From the NCBI RefSeq assembly GCF_036077095.1, contig NZ_CP107960.1, forward strand, positions 806,001 to 870,000: a DNA stretch of 64,000 nt, in the 5' to 3' direction. The notes beneath the pieces were generated by a model. That model was given only the letters and a program-made list of their open reading frames with translations, searched no databases and had not been told where the DNA came from. Made by a program: the position numbers and the translations under genes. Below are positions 33,655 to 44,249 of this stretch, one piece after another. Origin of the DNA: Streptomyces sp. NBC_00376 (GTDB lineage: Bacteria > Actinomycetota > Actinomycetes > Streptomycetales > Streptomycetaceae). Numbering within the stretch: position 1 is the first letter of the stretch; each line of letters starts with the position of its first letter.

Positions 33655-33684
33655 TTGACAGTTAGCTGGTCCAGACCAATTATG
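33655..33684 (+). promoter_or_regulatory. Chitinase promoter with dre-like site between -35 and -10
   Basis: TTGACA (33655-33660), a 17-base spacer and AATTAT (33678-33683) form a good promoter. The palindrome GCTGGTCCAGACCAAT (33665-33680) fills the spacer and matches the DasR consensus at 13 of 16 positions. A repressor bound here would block RNA polymerase. The chitinase ATG is 136 bases downstream. Confidence 0.75.
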
Positions 33685-33819
33685 GGCATGCCTCACGGCC
33701 GCTCCACGCCGTGCGGCACGTGACCCCGGCCGGGAATCACAGGAACGGGCCGCGCCCCTCCCCGGGCGCGGCCGAGCCGCGCGATCCGCCCGTTGCCTCA
33801 CCCCGCTGGGAGCTGTCCC

Positions 33820-35583
33820 ATGAGACGTCCAAGAACAGTCGGCGCCGTCCTGAGCGCCTTGGCCACCGCCGTCGCGTCCGCAGGTCTGATCCTCGGATCC
33901 GGCGCCGGCGCACAGGCCGCAGAGACCGCCGCCACCCCCCTGCCCGCGCACGTCTTCGCCCCGTACTTCGAGGCGTGGAACGGCGACAGCCCGGCCGCGC
34001 TCTCGCAGGCGTCCGGTGCCAAGTACCTGACCATGGCCTTCATCCAGACGGAGGCCCGCGGTTCCTGCACCCCTTACTGGAACGGTGATTCGAGCACACC
34101 CATCGCCCAGTCCGAGTTCGGCGCCGACTTCACCACCATGCGGTCGCGCGGCGGCGACGTGATCCCGTCGTTCGGCGGATACACCGCCGACAACGGCGGC
34201 ACCGAGATCGCCGACAGCTGTACCAGCGTCGACTCCATCGCGGCGGCCTACGAGAAGGTCATCACGACGTACGACGTGTCCCGCCTCGACATGGACATCG
34301 AGGACAACTCCCTGGAGAACAGCGCCGGGATCGACCGCCGCAACAAGGCGATCAAGAAGGTCCAGGACTGGGCCGCCGCCAACGGGCGCTCGGTGCAGAT
34401 CTCGTACACCCTGCCCACCACCACGAGCGGTCTGGCCGACAGCGGTCTCGCGGTGCTGGAGAACGCCGTGTCCAACGGCGCCAAGGTCGATGTGGTGAAC
34501 CTCATGACCTTCGACTACTACGACGGCGCCACGCACAACATGGCCGAGGACACCAAGACGGCGATCACGGGCCTCAAGGACCAGCTGGCCGATCTGTACC
34601 CGTCGAAGACCGACGCCCAGCTGTGGTCCATGACCGGCGTCATCGAGATGCCGGGCATCGACGACTACGGCCCGGCCGAGACGTTCACCACGGCCGACGC
34701 CACCTCGGTCTACAACTGGGCCGTCGCCAAGGGCCTGAGCACCCTGTCGTTCTGGGCGCTCCAGCGCGACAACGGCGGCTGCCCCGGGACCGGCGGGAGC
34801 GACACCTGTTCCGGCATCGCACAGGACACGTGGTACTTCAGCCACACCTTCGCGCCGTTCACGGGCGGCGGGGGTCCGGTGACGGACGACTACTCGGTGA
34901 CGGTGGCTCCCGGTTCGGCGACGGTCGCCCCCGGTGGCTCCACGACGGCGACCGTGAACACCGCGGTCACCTCCGGCAGCGCGAAGACCGTCGCGCTGAC
35001 GACGAGCGGGGCGCCCGCCGGTGTGACGGCGACGCTCAGCCCCACCTCGGTCACCGCGGGCGGCACGGCGAAGCTGACGCTCGCCGCGTCGGCGTCCGCG
35101 GCACCGGGCACGTACCAAATCGAGGTGACCGGTGCCTCGGGCACGCTCAGCCACGCGGCCGCCTTCACCCTGACGGTGTCGGGCCCGGGCGGCGGCACCG
35201 GCGCCCTGGTGAACGGTGACTTCGAGTCGGGTTCGCTGAGCCCCTGGACGTGCGAGTCCGGTGGCGCGGTCGTCTCCACACCGGTGCACGGCGGTTCGCA
35301 CGCGCTCGCCGCGGCGGCCACCGCGTCGCAGACCGGTGAGTGTGCGCAGACCCTCACCCTGTCCCCCAACACCAAGTACACGCTGAGCGGTTGGGTGCAG
35401 GGCAGCTACGGATACCTCGGGGTGCGCGGCGACGCGACGGCGAGCACCTGGGGTTCGTCGAGCGGCTACGCGAAGCAGTCGGTGACGTTCACCACCGGTT
35501 CGTCCGGCACGGTGACCGTCTATCTGCACGGCTGGTACGGACAGGGCACGGTCTACGGCGACGACATCTCCGTGACGTCCTGA
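33820..35583 (+). CDS. Secreted family 18 chitinase with C-terminal Ig-like and carbohydrate-binding modules
   Basis: The 587-residue protein has a secretory signal peptide (cleavage near AQAA, residue 34), a GH18 catalytic domain (about 42-345) with the catalytic motif LDMDIEDN, where E161 is the likely acid/base, and NLMTFDYYDG as substrate-binding motif. An Ig-like domain (about 355-460: VTVAPGSATVAPGGSTTATV) and a C-terminal module (VNGDFESGSLSPWTCESGGA, 465-587) follow; the latter is a carbohydrate-binding beta-sandwich type common on streptomycete chitinases. It hydrolyses chitin outside the cell. Expression is probably repressed by DasR through the dre-like site in its promoter. Confidence 0.92.
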   Translation: MRRPRTVGAVLSALATAVASAGLILGSGAGAQAAETAATPLPAHVFAPYFEAWNGDSPAALSQASGAKYLTMAFIQTEARGSCTPYWNGDSSTPIAQSEFGADFTTMRSRGGDVIPSFGGYTADNGGTEIADSCTSVDSIAAAYEKVITTYDVSRLDMDIEDNSLENSAGIDRRNKAIKKVQDWAAANGRSVQISYTLPTTTSGLADSGLAVLENAVSNGAKVDVVNLMTFDYYDGATHNMAEDTKTAITGLKDQLADLYPSKTDAQLWSMTGVIEMPGIDDYGPAETFTTADATSVYNWAVAKGLSTLSFWALQRDNGGCPGTGGSDTCSGIAQDTWYFSHTFAPFTGGGGPVTDDYSVTVAPGSATVAPGGSTTATVNTAVTSGSAKTVALTTSGAPAGVTATLSPTSVTAGGTAKLTLAASASAAPGTYQIEVTGASGTLSHAAAFTLTVSGPGGGTGALVNGDFESGSLSPWTCESGGAVVSTPVHGGSHALAAAATASQTGECAQTLTLSPNTKYTLSGWVQGSYGYLGVRGDATASTWGSSSGYAKQSVTFTTGSSGTVTVYLHGWYGQGTVYGDDISVTS

Positions 35584-35608
35584 TCCGCCGGAGCGGATGA
35601 GACTTCCC

Positions 35609-35637
35609 GGTCCGGGAGGCGGGCGGCCTCCGGGACC
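35609..35637. terminator. Hairpin between chitinase and sdhB
   Basis: Perfect 12-base arms (35609-35620 / 35626-35637) with a 5-base loop, placed between the convergent chitinase (ends 35583) and sdhB (ends 35655). Confidence 0.65.
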
Positions 35638-35654
35638 AGGAACTCGCGCTTCGC

Positions 35655-36397
35655 TCAGCGGCGGACCTTACGGGTCGCCCGCAGCCACTCCCTGTTCATG
35701 GCCGAGATCGACGGCAGCGGGATGCCCTTGGGGCAGGCGGTGGCGCACTCCCCGGTGAGGGTGCAGCCGCCGAAGCCCTCGCTGTCCATCTGGCCGACCA
35801 TGTCCAGGACCCGGGTCTCGCGCTCCGGGGCGCCCTGCGGCAGCACGTTGAGGTGGTTGATCTTCGCCGAGGTGAAGAGCATCGCCGAGCCGTTGGGGCA
35901 GGCCGCGACGCAGGCGCCGCAGCCGATGCACTCGGCGTGCTCGAAGGCGAAGTCCGCGTCCGGCTTGGGCACCGGGGTGGCGTGCGCCTCGGGGGCGGTG
36001 CCGGTCGGGGCGGAGATGTATCCGCCCGCCTGGATGATCCGGTCGAAGGCCGAGCGGTCCACGACCAGGTCCTTGACGACCGGGAAGGCGGAGGCGCGCC
36101 ACGGTTCGATGTCGATCGTGTCGCCGTCCTCGAAGGACCGCATGTGGAGCTGGCACGTGGTGGTGCGCTCGGGGCCGTGCGCATCGCCGTTGATGACGAG
36201 ACTGCACGCGCCGCAGATGCCCTCGCGGCAGTCGTGGTCGAAGGCGACGGGGTCGTCGCCGGCGAGGATCAGTTCCTCGTTGAGGGTGTCGAGCATCTCC
36301 AGGAACGACATGTCCTGCGAGATGCCGTCCACCTCGTAGGTGGACATGGCGCCGGGTGCGTCGGCGTTCTTCTGGCGCCAGACGCGCAGGGTGAGCT

Positions 36398-36401
<4 letters not shown>
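35655..36401 (-). CDS. sdhB: Succinate dehydrogenase / fumarate reductase iron-sulfur subunit
   Basis: The 248-residue protein has the plant-type [2Fe-2S] cysteines in [17 protein letters not shown] and CQLHMRSF, and the C-terminal clusters in [19 protein letters not shown] and [16 protein letters not shown]. It passes electrons from the flavoprotein to quinone. It overlaps the sdhA gene by ATGA (36398-36401), giving the operon order sdhC-sdhA-sdhB. This three-subunit set with a single large cytochrome b is the menaquinone-type enzyme of actinobacteria; streptomycetes also have a four-subunit enzyme elsewhere. Confidence 0.95.
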
Positions 36402-38347
<1,946 letters not shown>

Positions 38348-38348
38348 G

Positions 38349-39056
38349 TCAGCTCACGACTCCGGTCATGACGGCGACGGGTACGGAGATGAAGCCCAGC
38401 GTCAGCACCGCGGCGAGGGCGTTGGCGATGGTCTTGAGGACGCGGTCACGGGTCGCGTTCCCCGCGCCGAGTGTCTGGGCGGCGCTCCAGAAGCCGTGCT
38501 GGACGTGGAGCCCGAGGGCGAGCATGGCGACGATGTAGATCGTGTTGCCGTACCAGGTGGAGAAGGTGTCGATGACGTTCTGGTACGGGTGGCCGGACTG
38601 GAATCCGCCGGAGTGCACGGTGCCCGTCGTCAGGTCGAGGATGTGCCAGACGATGAACAGGGCGAGGATGATCCCGCCCCAGCGCATGGTGCGGGTGGCA
38701 TAGGTGGCACGCGGCTTGCGGTGCACGTACTTGGCGGGGCGCGCCCTGATGTCGCGGCGGCTGAGCTGGTACGCGGAGACGGCGTGCAGCACCACCGCCG
38801 CGACGAGCACGACGCGGACGATCCACAGGGCCCACTCGTAGTGCAGGAAGGGCTCGCCCATGGTCCGCAGCCAGTGCGCGTAGTGGTTGAACTCGCCGGC
38901 CCCGAAGAAGATCTTCAGGTTGCCGATCATGTGGACGACCAAGTAGAGGAGCATGATCAGGCCGCTCACGGCCATGACCGTCTTCTTGCCGAGGGACGAG
39001 TCCCAGAGCGTACGCGTCATGGACGGCCGTCGGTCCGTCCGGGTTGCCAATGCCAT
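38349..39056 (-). CDS. sdhC: Succinate dehydrogenase cytochrome b subunit (b558 type)
   Basis: The 235-residue protein (from ATG 39056; ATG 39020 is the alternative) has five membrane helices, for example [40 protein letters not shown] and [20 protein letters not shown]. Histidines at the helix positions [24 protein letters not shown] and LHVQHGFW can ligate two haems, as in the dihaem TIGR02046 family. It anchors SdhAB and reduces menaquinone. First gene of the operon and divergent from a LysR regulator about 95 bases away. Confidence 0.9.
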   Translation of the reverse strand: MALATRTDRRPSMTRTLWDSSLGKKTVMAVSGLIMLLYLVVHMIGNLKIFFGAGEFNHYAHWLRTMGEPFLHYEWALWIVRVVLVAAVVLHAVSAYQLSRRDIRARPAKYVHRKPRATYATRTMRWGGIILALFIVWHILDLTTGTVHSGGFQSGHPYQNVIDTFSTWYGNTIYIVAMLALGLHVQHGFWSAAQTLGAGNATRDRVLKTIANALAAVLTLGFISVPVAVMTGVVS

Positions 39057-39139
39057 GGACACGACGCTAGAACCGATCCACCTCATCAGTCCAAGACATG
39101 GAACAGCTCATGTTCATAGGCTGAGGCTATCGACCTCGG

Positions 39140-39145
39140 TAGGGT
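39140..39145 (+). promoter_or_regulatory. -10 element for a leaderless LysR transcript
   Basis: TAGGGT ends seven bases before the lysR ATG at 39152 and there is no ribosome site, so the transcript is probably leaderless. The 95-base gap to sdhC must hold both promoters. Confidence 0.4.
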
Positions 39146-39151
39146 GGGTGT

Positions 39152-40042
39152 ATGCAGTTCCAGCAGCTGATGTATTTCGTGGCCGTGGCCGAGACCCGGC
39201 ACTTCACCCGGGCCGCCGAGGAGGTGCATGTCTCGCAGCCCTCGCTCTCCCAGCAGATCCGGGCGCTGGAGAGCGAGCTGGGGGCGGAGCTGTTCAGCCG
39301 GGCGCGCGGAAACATCACGCTGACCGACGCGGGCGAGGCCCTGCTGCCGCTGGCCCGCCGGATCCTCGCTGACGCGGACACCGCACGCCACGAGGTGCAG
39401 GAGCTCGCGCAGCTGCGCCGGGGCCGGGTCCGGCTGGGTGCGACGCCCAGCCTCTGCACCGGCCTGCTCCCCGACGTGCTGCGCGCCTTCCACGACCGGC
39501 ATCCGGGGATCCGGCTGCTGCTGGAGGAGGGCGGCTCGCTCGACCTGGTGCGGGAGCTGGCGCGGGGCGCGCTCGATCTCGCGCTGGTGGTGCTGCCGCT
39601 GCCCGCCGCGTCGCCCGCGCTGACCACGGTGGAGCTGCTCCGGGAGGACCTGGTCGTGGTGTCCTCGGCGCGGGAGCCGCGGCCCGGCCGGGGCGGGAGC
39701 GTACGGATCGCCGACCTCCAGGGCGAGCCCCTGGTGATGTTCCGGCACGGCTACGACCTGCGGGAGCTGACGGTCGCCGCCTGCCGGGCGGAGGGTTTCG
39801 AGCCGTCGTTCACGGTGGAGGGCGGCGAGATGGACGCCGTGCTCGGCTTCGTACGGGCGGGGCTCGGGATCGCCGTGGTGCCGAGCATGGTCGCCGTCCG
39901 CTCCGGCCACGACCTGCGGACCACACCGCTGGCCCGCCCCGGGCTGCGGCGCACGATCGCGCTCGCGCACCGCAGCGACGTGGCTCCGCCGCGCGCGGCA
40001 CGCGAGCTCCAGAAGGTGCTGCTCGCCGCCGGACGGGCCTGA
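39152..40042 (+). CDS. LysR-family transcriptional regulator
   Basis: The 296-residue protein has the LysR helix-turn-helix at residues 15-60 (HFTRAAEEVHVSQPSLSQQI, RALESELGAELFSRARGNIT) and the periplasmic-binding-like effector domain (RVRLGATPSLCTGLLPDVLR, LALVVLPLP, GLGIAVVPSMVAV). It is divergent from sdhCAB, the usual position for a LysR regulator of the neighbouring operon, so control of this succinate dehydrogenase is likely. A strong hairpin follows. Confidence 0.92.
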   Translation: MQFQQLMYFVAVAETRHFTRAAEEVHVSQPSLSQQIRALESELGAELFSRARGNITLTDAGEALLPLARRILADADTARHEVQELAQLRRGRVRLGATPSLCTGLLPDVLRAFHDRHPGIRLLLEEGGSLDLVRELARGALDLALVVLPLPAASPALTTVELLREDLVVVSSAREPRPGRGGSVRIADLQGEPLVMFRHGYDLRELTVAACRAEGFEPSFTVEGGEMDAVLGFVRAGLGIAVVPSMVAVRSGHDLRTTPLARPGLRRTIALAHRSDVAPPRAARELQKVLLAAGRA

Positions 40043-40050
40043 GCGCCGAG

Positions 40051-40087
40051 GGCGGGTACGGGGCCGGCCGGAGGCCCCGTACCCGCC
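40051..40087. terminator. Perfect 15-bp hairpin between lysR and the GGDEF-EAL gene
   Basis: Arms 40051-40065 and 40073-40087 pair perfectly with a 7-base loop. The convergent genes end at 40042 and 40091. Confidence 0.75.
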
Positions 40088-40090
40088 GCC

Positions 40091-42265
40091 TCACACGGCG
40101 TCGGCCAGCCGCAGCGAGTGGATCCGGTCGGGCGCACCCGGCCGGGCGTAGTACCAGCCCTGTGCCGTGTCGCAGCCCAGCTTGCGCAGCTGCTCCGCCT
40201 GGGCGCCGGTCTCCACGCCCTCCACCGTGACCGCGAGGTCCAGGCTGTGCGCCAGCGAGACGATCCCCTCGACGATCTTCAGATCGACCGGGTCCGCCGG
40301 GTGCTGCTGCATGCCCATGGTGAAGGAACGGTCCAGCTTGAGCACGCTCACCGGCAGCCGGCGCAGGTTCGCCAGGTTCGAGTACCCGGTGCCGAAGTCG
40401 TCGAGCGCTATGTCCACGCCCATTTCGGCCAGTTGCCGCAGCGGCTTGAGCAGGTCGTCGTCCGCGCCGATGAGCGCGGACTCGGTGACCTCCAGGCAGA
40501 GCGCCCCGGGTTCGAGCCCCGAGCGCTCCAGCACGTCGACCGTCTCGGCGACCAGCCGCGGATGGTGCAGCTGGGTCGGTGAGAGATTGACGTTGATCCG
40601 CAGCGGACCGCCGTCGGTGTGCCTCTCCTGCCAGAAGTTGGCCTGGCGTACGGACTCCTCCAGCACCCAGCGGCCCAGCGGCACGATCAGCCCGGTGTGC
40701 TCGGCGAGCGGGATGAAGCGGTCCGGGCCGAGCACCCCGTGCTGCGGGTGGCACCAGCGCACCAGCGCCTCCGCACCGTGCACCGTGCCGTCGTCGAGGT
40801 GCACGAGCGGCTGGTACTCGATGAAGAACTCGCCGCGCTCCAGGGCGGCGGGCAGCGCGGTGGTCAGCCCGTGCCGGGTGATGGCCCGTGCGTCGGCCTC
40901 GTCGTCGGCGAGCTCGAAGCGATTGCCGCCCGCCGACTTGGCCCGGTACATCGTGATGTCGGCGCTGCGCAGCACCTCGGCGGCGTTGCGCTCGCGGGCC
41001 GGTCCTTCGACGACCCCGATGGATCCGCGTACGGTCAGCTCGCGGCCGTCCAGACGGATCGGGGTGCCGAGCACGCCGAGGATGCGGCAGGCGAGTTCGG
41101 CGACCTCCGTCTCGGTGTCGGGTCCGGTGGTCAGGGCCACGAACTCGTCGCCGCCGAGCCGGGCGACCATCTCGCCGGGCGCGGTCGCACAGCTCTGCAG
41201 CCGGTCGGCCACCTCGACCAGCAGCCGGTCCCCCGACGCGTGGCCGAGGCTGTCGTTGATCGCCTTGAAGCCGTCCAGGTCGAGGTAGCACAGGCCGAAC
41301 CGGCTGCTGTCGGCGGCGGACAGCGCCTTCTCCAGCCGTTCGAAGAACAGCGTCCGGTTGGGCAGGCCGGTGAGCGCGTCATGGGTGGCCTCGTACCGCA
41401 GCCGGAGATTGAGCAGCCGGCGCTCGGTGGTGTCCTCCATCAGCGCGAGCTGGTACTGCGGCTTGCCGTCGGCGTCACGCAGCAGCGACACCGTCAGATT
41501 GGTCCACAGCACGGTCCCGTCGTTGCGGTAGTACGGCTTCTCGACCCGGTAGTGCTCGCGTTCGCCGCGCACCAGCTCGTCGTAGTACTTCCACACGTGC
41601 GGCGAGTCCTCCGGGTGGACCCACTCGTTGAGCCTGTGGCTGCGCACATGGTGGTCGAGCCCGCCGAACATCCGGGTGAGGGTGTCGTTGACCTCCAGCA
41701 CCTTGCCGTCCAGGTCGGCGATGCCGATGCCGATGGCCGCGTCCTTGAAGACGGCGCGGAAGCGCGCCTCGGTGGCGTGCAGCGCGTGTTCGGCGTCGGT
41801 GCGGGCGGTCAGCGCCGATCGGGCGATGGCCTCCTGCTCGGCCAGGGTGCGCTCGCGCAGCGCCTGGGTGAAGCCGCCCGCGAGGGTGTGCTGGATCCGC
41901 GCGCAGCGGGCTCTGCCGTCCTCGGTCGACAACGCCGTGGCGCCGTTGTTTCCGCAGTAGAGCACCAGGTACGAGTCGATGACGCCGAGCGTGCTGCTCA
42001 GCGCGTCCGGATCGGTGCAGTGCGCGGTGACCAGGGCGGCCCCCACCTCGACCGCGGGCGCCGCGTCGAAGGGCCGGGCGTGCAGGATGTCGCTGAGCTC
42101 GCGGGCCAGCGGCAGCAGATGCTGTTCGAACTCGGTGCGCGTCAAGGAGGTGGCCGTCGAGGGGAAGATGGCCCGGCTCCAGATCGTGGCGAATCGCCGG
42201 AGCCGATCCTCGGGGCCGTCGGGATCCGTGTCCGGCGCACCGGACGACTGGGCGGGGATGCTCAC
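40091..42265 (-). CDS. rmdA: PAS-GGDEF-EAL c-di-GMP enzyme (RmdA-like)
   Basis: The 724-residue cytoplasmic protein has an N-terminal helical region (about 20-150), a PAS domain (ARFRAVFKDAAIGIGIADLD, about 165-285), a GGDEF domain with the intact motif RLGGDEFVAL, and an EAL domain with intact GAEALVRW plus DDFGTGYSNL. Both cyclase and phosphodiesterase motifs are complete. Architecture, length and position near sdh and egt genes match RmdA of S. coelicolor, a c-di-GMP phosphodiesterase/cyclase affecting development; the symbol rests on that match. It overlaps an upstream methyltransferase gene by ATGA (42262-42265), so the two are coupled. Confidence 0.85.
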   Translation of the reverse strand: MSIPAQSSGAPDTDPDGPEDRLRRFATIWSRAIFPSTATSLTRTEFEQHLLPLARELSDILHARPFDAAPAVEVGAALVTAHCTDPDALSSTLGVIDSYLVLYCGNNGATALSTEDGRARCARIQHTLAGGFTQALRERTLAEQEAIARSALTARTDAEHALHATEARFRAVFKDAAIGIGIADLDGKVLEVNDTLTRMFGGLDHHVRSHRLNEWVHPEDSPHVWKYYDELVRGEREHYRVEKPYYRNDGTVLWTNLTVSLLRDADGKPQYQLALMEDTTERRLLNLRLRYEATHDALTGLPNRTLFFERLEKALSAADSSRFGLCYLDLDGFKAINDSLGHASGDRLLVEVADRLQSCATAPGEMVARLGGDEFVALTTGPDTETEVAELACRILGVLGTPIRLDGRELTVRGSIGVVEGPARERNAAEVLRSADITMYRAKSAGGNRFELADDEADARAITRHGLTTALPAALERGEFFIEYQPLVHLDDGTVHGAEALVRWCHPQHGVLGPDRFIPLAEHTGLIVPLGRWVLEESVRQANFWQERHTDGGPLRINVNLSPTQLHHPRLVAETVDVLERSGLEPGALCLEVTESALIGADDDLLKPLRQLAEMGVDIALDDFGTGYSNLANLRRLPVSVLKLDRSFTMGMQQHPADPVDLKIVEGIVSLAHSLDLAVTVEGVETGAQAEQLRKLGCDTAQGWYYARPGAPDRIHSLRLADAV

Positions 42266-43080
42266 GCCTTGCGTCCCACTCCCGCGAAGCCCGAGAACGT
42301 GTATGGGTCCTCCTGCTCCGTCACCACCGGGGCGTCCGGGCGCCAGTTCGGCATCGACACGAGGCCGGGCTCCACCATCTCGTACCCCTCGAAGAAGCGG
42401 GCGATCTCGTCGCGGGACCGCATGACCAGGGGGTTGCGGATGTTGTTGTAGACGTCGACCGCGCCGCCCGCCTCATCCCGGGTGAGCGGAAGGCCCTCGT
42501 ACGAGGCGTGGGTCACGACGACGATGCTGCCGGGGGCGAGCGCTTCGCGCAGTTCGGCGACCGCGGTCTGCGGGTCGTCGGAGTCCTCGATGAAGTGGAG
42601 CACCGCGACCAGCAGCAGGGCCACCGGGCGGTCCAGGTCGAGCAGTCCGGAGATCTCCGGGCTTTTCACGATCTCCCGCGGACTGCGCAGATCGGCGGCG
42701 GCGATCACCGCCCGGTCGTTTCCTTCGAGCACGGCCCGGCTGTGCGCGACCGCGACCGGGTCGTGGTCGACGTACGCCACCCGGGCCTCGGGGTCGGCCG
42801 CCTGGGCGACTTCGTGCACATTGCCGAAGGTCGGTATTCCGGAACCGATGTCCAGAAACTGACTGATGCCCTCGCTCACCGCGTAACGCACGGCTCGCCG
42901 CATAAAGGCGCGATTCGCCTGCATGATCTTGGGGAGTCCCGGCATGAACTCCATGGCCTTGCGTGCCGCTTCCCGGTCCACCTCGAAATTGTGCGATCCG
43001 CCCAGATAGAAATCGTACATTCGAGACACGCTCGGCACTGAAATGTCAATGCCTCGCGGTGCCCAGGCGGGACGCTCCAT
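42262..43080 (-). CDS. SAM-dependent methyltransferase, PF04672 (DUF574) type
   Basis: The 272-residue protein is a typical actinobacterial PF04672 methyltransferase: PSVSRMYDFYLGGSHNFEVD at the start, FLDIGSGIPTFGNVHEVAQ as the SAM-binding loop, VAYVDHDPVAVAHSRAVL as the acidic loop and VALLLVAVLHFIEDSDDP. ATG 43080 gives the family's common N terminus. Such enzymes are numerous in streptomycetes and their substrates are almost all unknown. It is translationally coupled to the RmdA-like gene. Confidence 0.88.
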   Translation of the reverse strand: MERPAWAPRGIDISVPSVSRMYDFYLGGSHNFEVDREAARKAMEFMPGLPKIMQANRAFMRRAVRYAVSEGISQFLDIGSGIPTFGNVHEVAQAADPEARVAYVDHDPVAVAHSRAVLEGNDRAVIAAADLRSPREIVKSPEISGLLDLDRPVALLLVAVLHFIEDSDDPQTAVAELREALAPGSIVVVTHASYEGLPLTRDEAGGAVDVYNNIRNPLVMRSRDEIARFFEGYEMVEPGLVSMPNWRPDAPVVTEQEDPYTFSGFAGVGRKA

Positions 43081-43702
43081 CGATGTCTCCAACAAGTCGC
43101 CACGGCGATCCGGCCATGTTCATGGTCAGTGTTGTCCAGAGGCTACTGATCGACTGCCAAGAGAGCGAGCGGAAACGGAAATTAGCCGTCCGTTATTGGT
43201 CACACACCAGTGGCATGTGCAACCGGGCCGTCGCTGCGGGTGACATTCGATGCCGGACGGTCCCTGCGACGCGTCTGCAGCCCCATGCGCCGTTGCGGCC
43301 TTGGTTGTTGATGAATCCGGCGACGGCGCCGGTTTCGCATCGGCGGATTCAGTTCCGGACCGGATGGCCGGCGATGTACCGGCAGTTGAGTCCGCCGGAT
43401 CGATTGGCGGTGACAAATGCCTTGGCGGTGACGCCTTTGGAAGCATTCTTTACCAATGAGGCAATGTTCGGCCGCTTCACCGCCACTTCACTGGGCGGCC
43501 CGGCCGGACGCGTCAACTTCCGTACGGCTCGTCCCAGTTGCCAAGGACACTCGCACCACCCATGACGTCGGGCACCGGCCCCGTCCCTGCCGGGTTATGC
43601 CTGGTCCCGGCCCCTCCCCCGACGGCAAACACCCGCCGCTCCAGGTCCCCACCATCAGGCGAATCCCGCCCTCGCTCCGCGTGTCCCGTGAGCTGCCGGA
43701 AC
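43081..43702. other. 620-base intergenic region with one weak small ORF
   Basis: No recognisable gene. The base composition between 43130 and 43480 is less GC-rich than the surroundings. One open frame (43311-43565, plus, 84 codons, no ribosome site) reads MYRQLSPPDRLAVTNALAVT and EAFFTNEAMFGRF; overlapping frames on both strands are also open, so I do not call it. The methyltransferase promoter must lie in the first part. Confidence 0.4.
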
Positions 43703-44233
43703 ATGCTCCCGGTCGTGTACGGATCACTCATAGGACGGCTCACGGCAGCCGTCGCCCTTCTCTGGCTGCTCGGCGCTCCGGTGCCCGCGGTCGCGGACAG
43801 CTGCGCGTACGCCTCCATCGGTGAGAGCGGCGGCAGTTCGTCGGTCGCCACCTCGGGCGACGGCAGTTGCCACGCGGGCCCGGTTCCCGAGCCGACGCCA
43901 CCACCCACGCCACGGCCGGCACCTCCGCCACCGCCACCGCCTCCCCCGCCACCTCCGCCTCCGCCACCTCCGCCGCCACCCGCACCGACGCGGGCGAAGC
44001 CGGTGCCCGTGCCGCCACCCCCCGCACCGGCGCCCACACCCACGCCGTCACCCACACCGACGCCGTCCCCCTCGCCGTCCGTACGCCCCACACCCCGGCC
44101 CGTGGCGCTGCCCACCTACCGCAAGCCGCCGCGCAAGGCCGTGCGGCACGGCACCTCCCTGGTCAACCTCACCCTGCTGATCACGGCGCCCGCGGTGTTC
44201 GCCGTCGCCGTACTGCGTCCCCGCTCCCGCTGA
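43703..44233 (+). CDS. Secreted polyproline protein with C-terminal membrane segment
   Basis: The 176-residue protein has an N-terminal hydrophobic signal (RLTAAVALLWLLGAPVPAVA), a short Cys-containing segment (DSCAYASIGESGGSSSVATS, C further at DGSCHAG), a run of about 23 prolines, a Pro/Thr/Ser-rich stretch, and a C-terminal hydrophobic helix (LVNLTLLITAPAVFAVAVL) followed by RPRSR. It looks like a surface protein anchored by its C-terminal helix, with the proline rod spanning the wall. ATG 43703 is the start that gives the signal peptide. It is 16 bases upstream of the DUF4239 gene and surely in one operon with it. Function unknown. Confidence 0.65.
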   Translation: MLPVVYGSLIGRLTAAVALLWLLGAPVPAVADSCAYASIGESGGSSSVATSGDGSCHAGPVPEPTPPPTPRPAPPPPPPPPPPPPPPPPPPPPAPTRAKPVPVPPPPAPAPTPTPSPTPTPSPSPSVRPTPRPVALPTYRKPPRKAVRHGTSLVNLTLLITAPAVFAVAVLRPRSR

Positions 44234-44249
44234 CCCCCGGAGGATCACA

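Noticed and set aside
43311..43565. Small ORF in the 620-base gap
   Set aside because: No ribosome site, competing frames on both strands and no known family; kept only as a note.
43513..44115. Glycine-rich open frame antisense to the polyproline gene
   Set aside because: CCN/CCG runs on one strand give GGN runs on the other; no start signal and no family.
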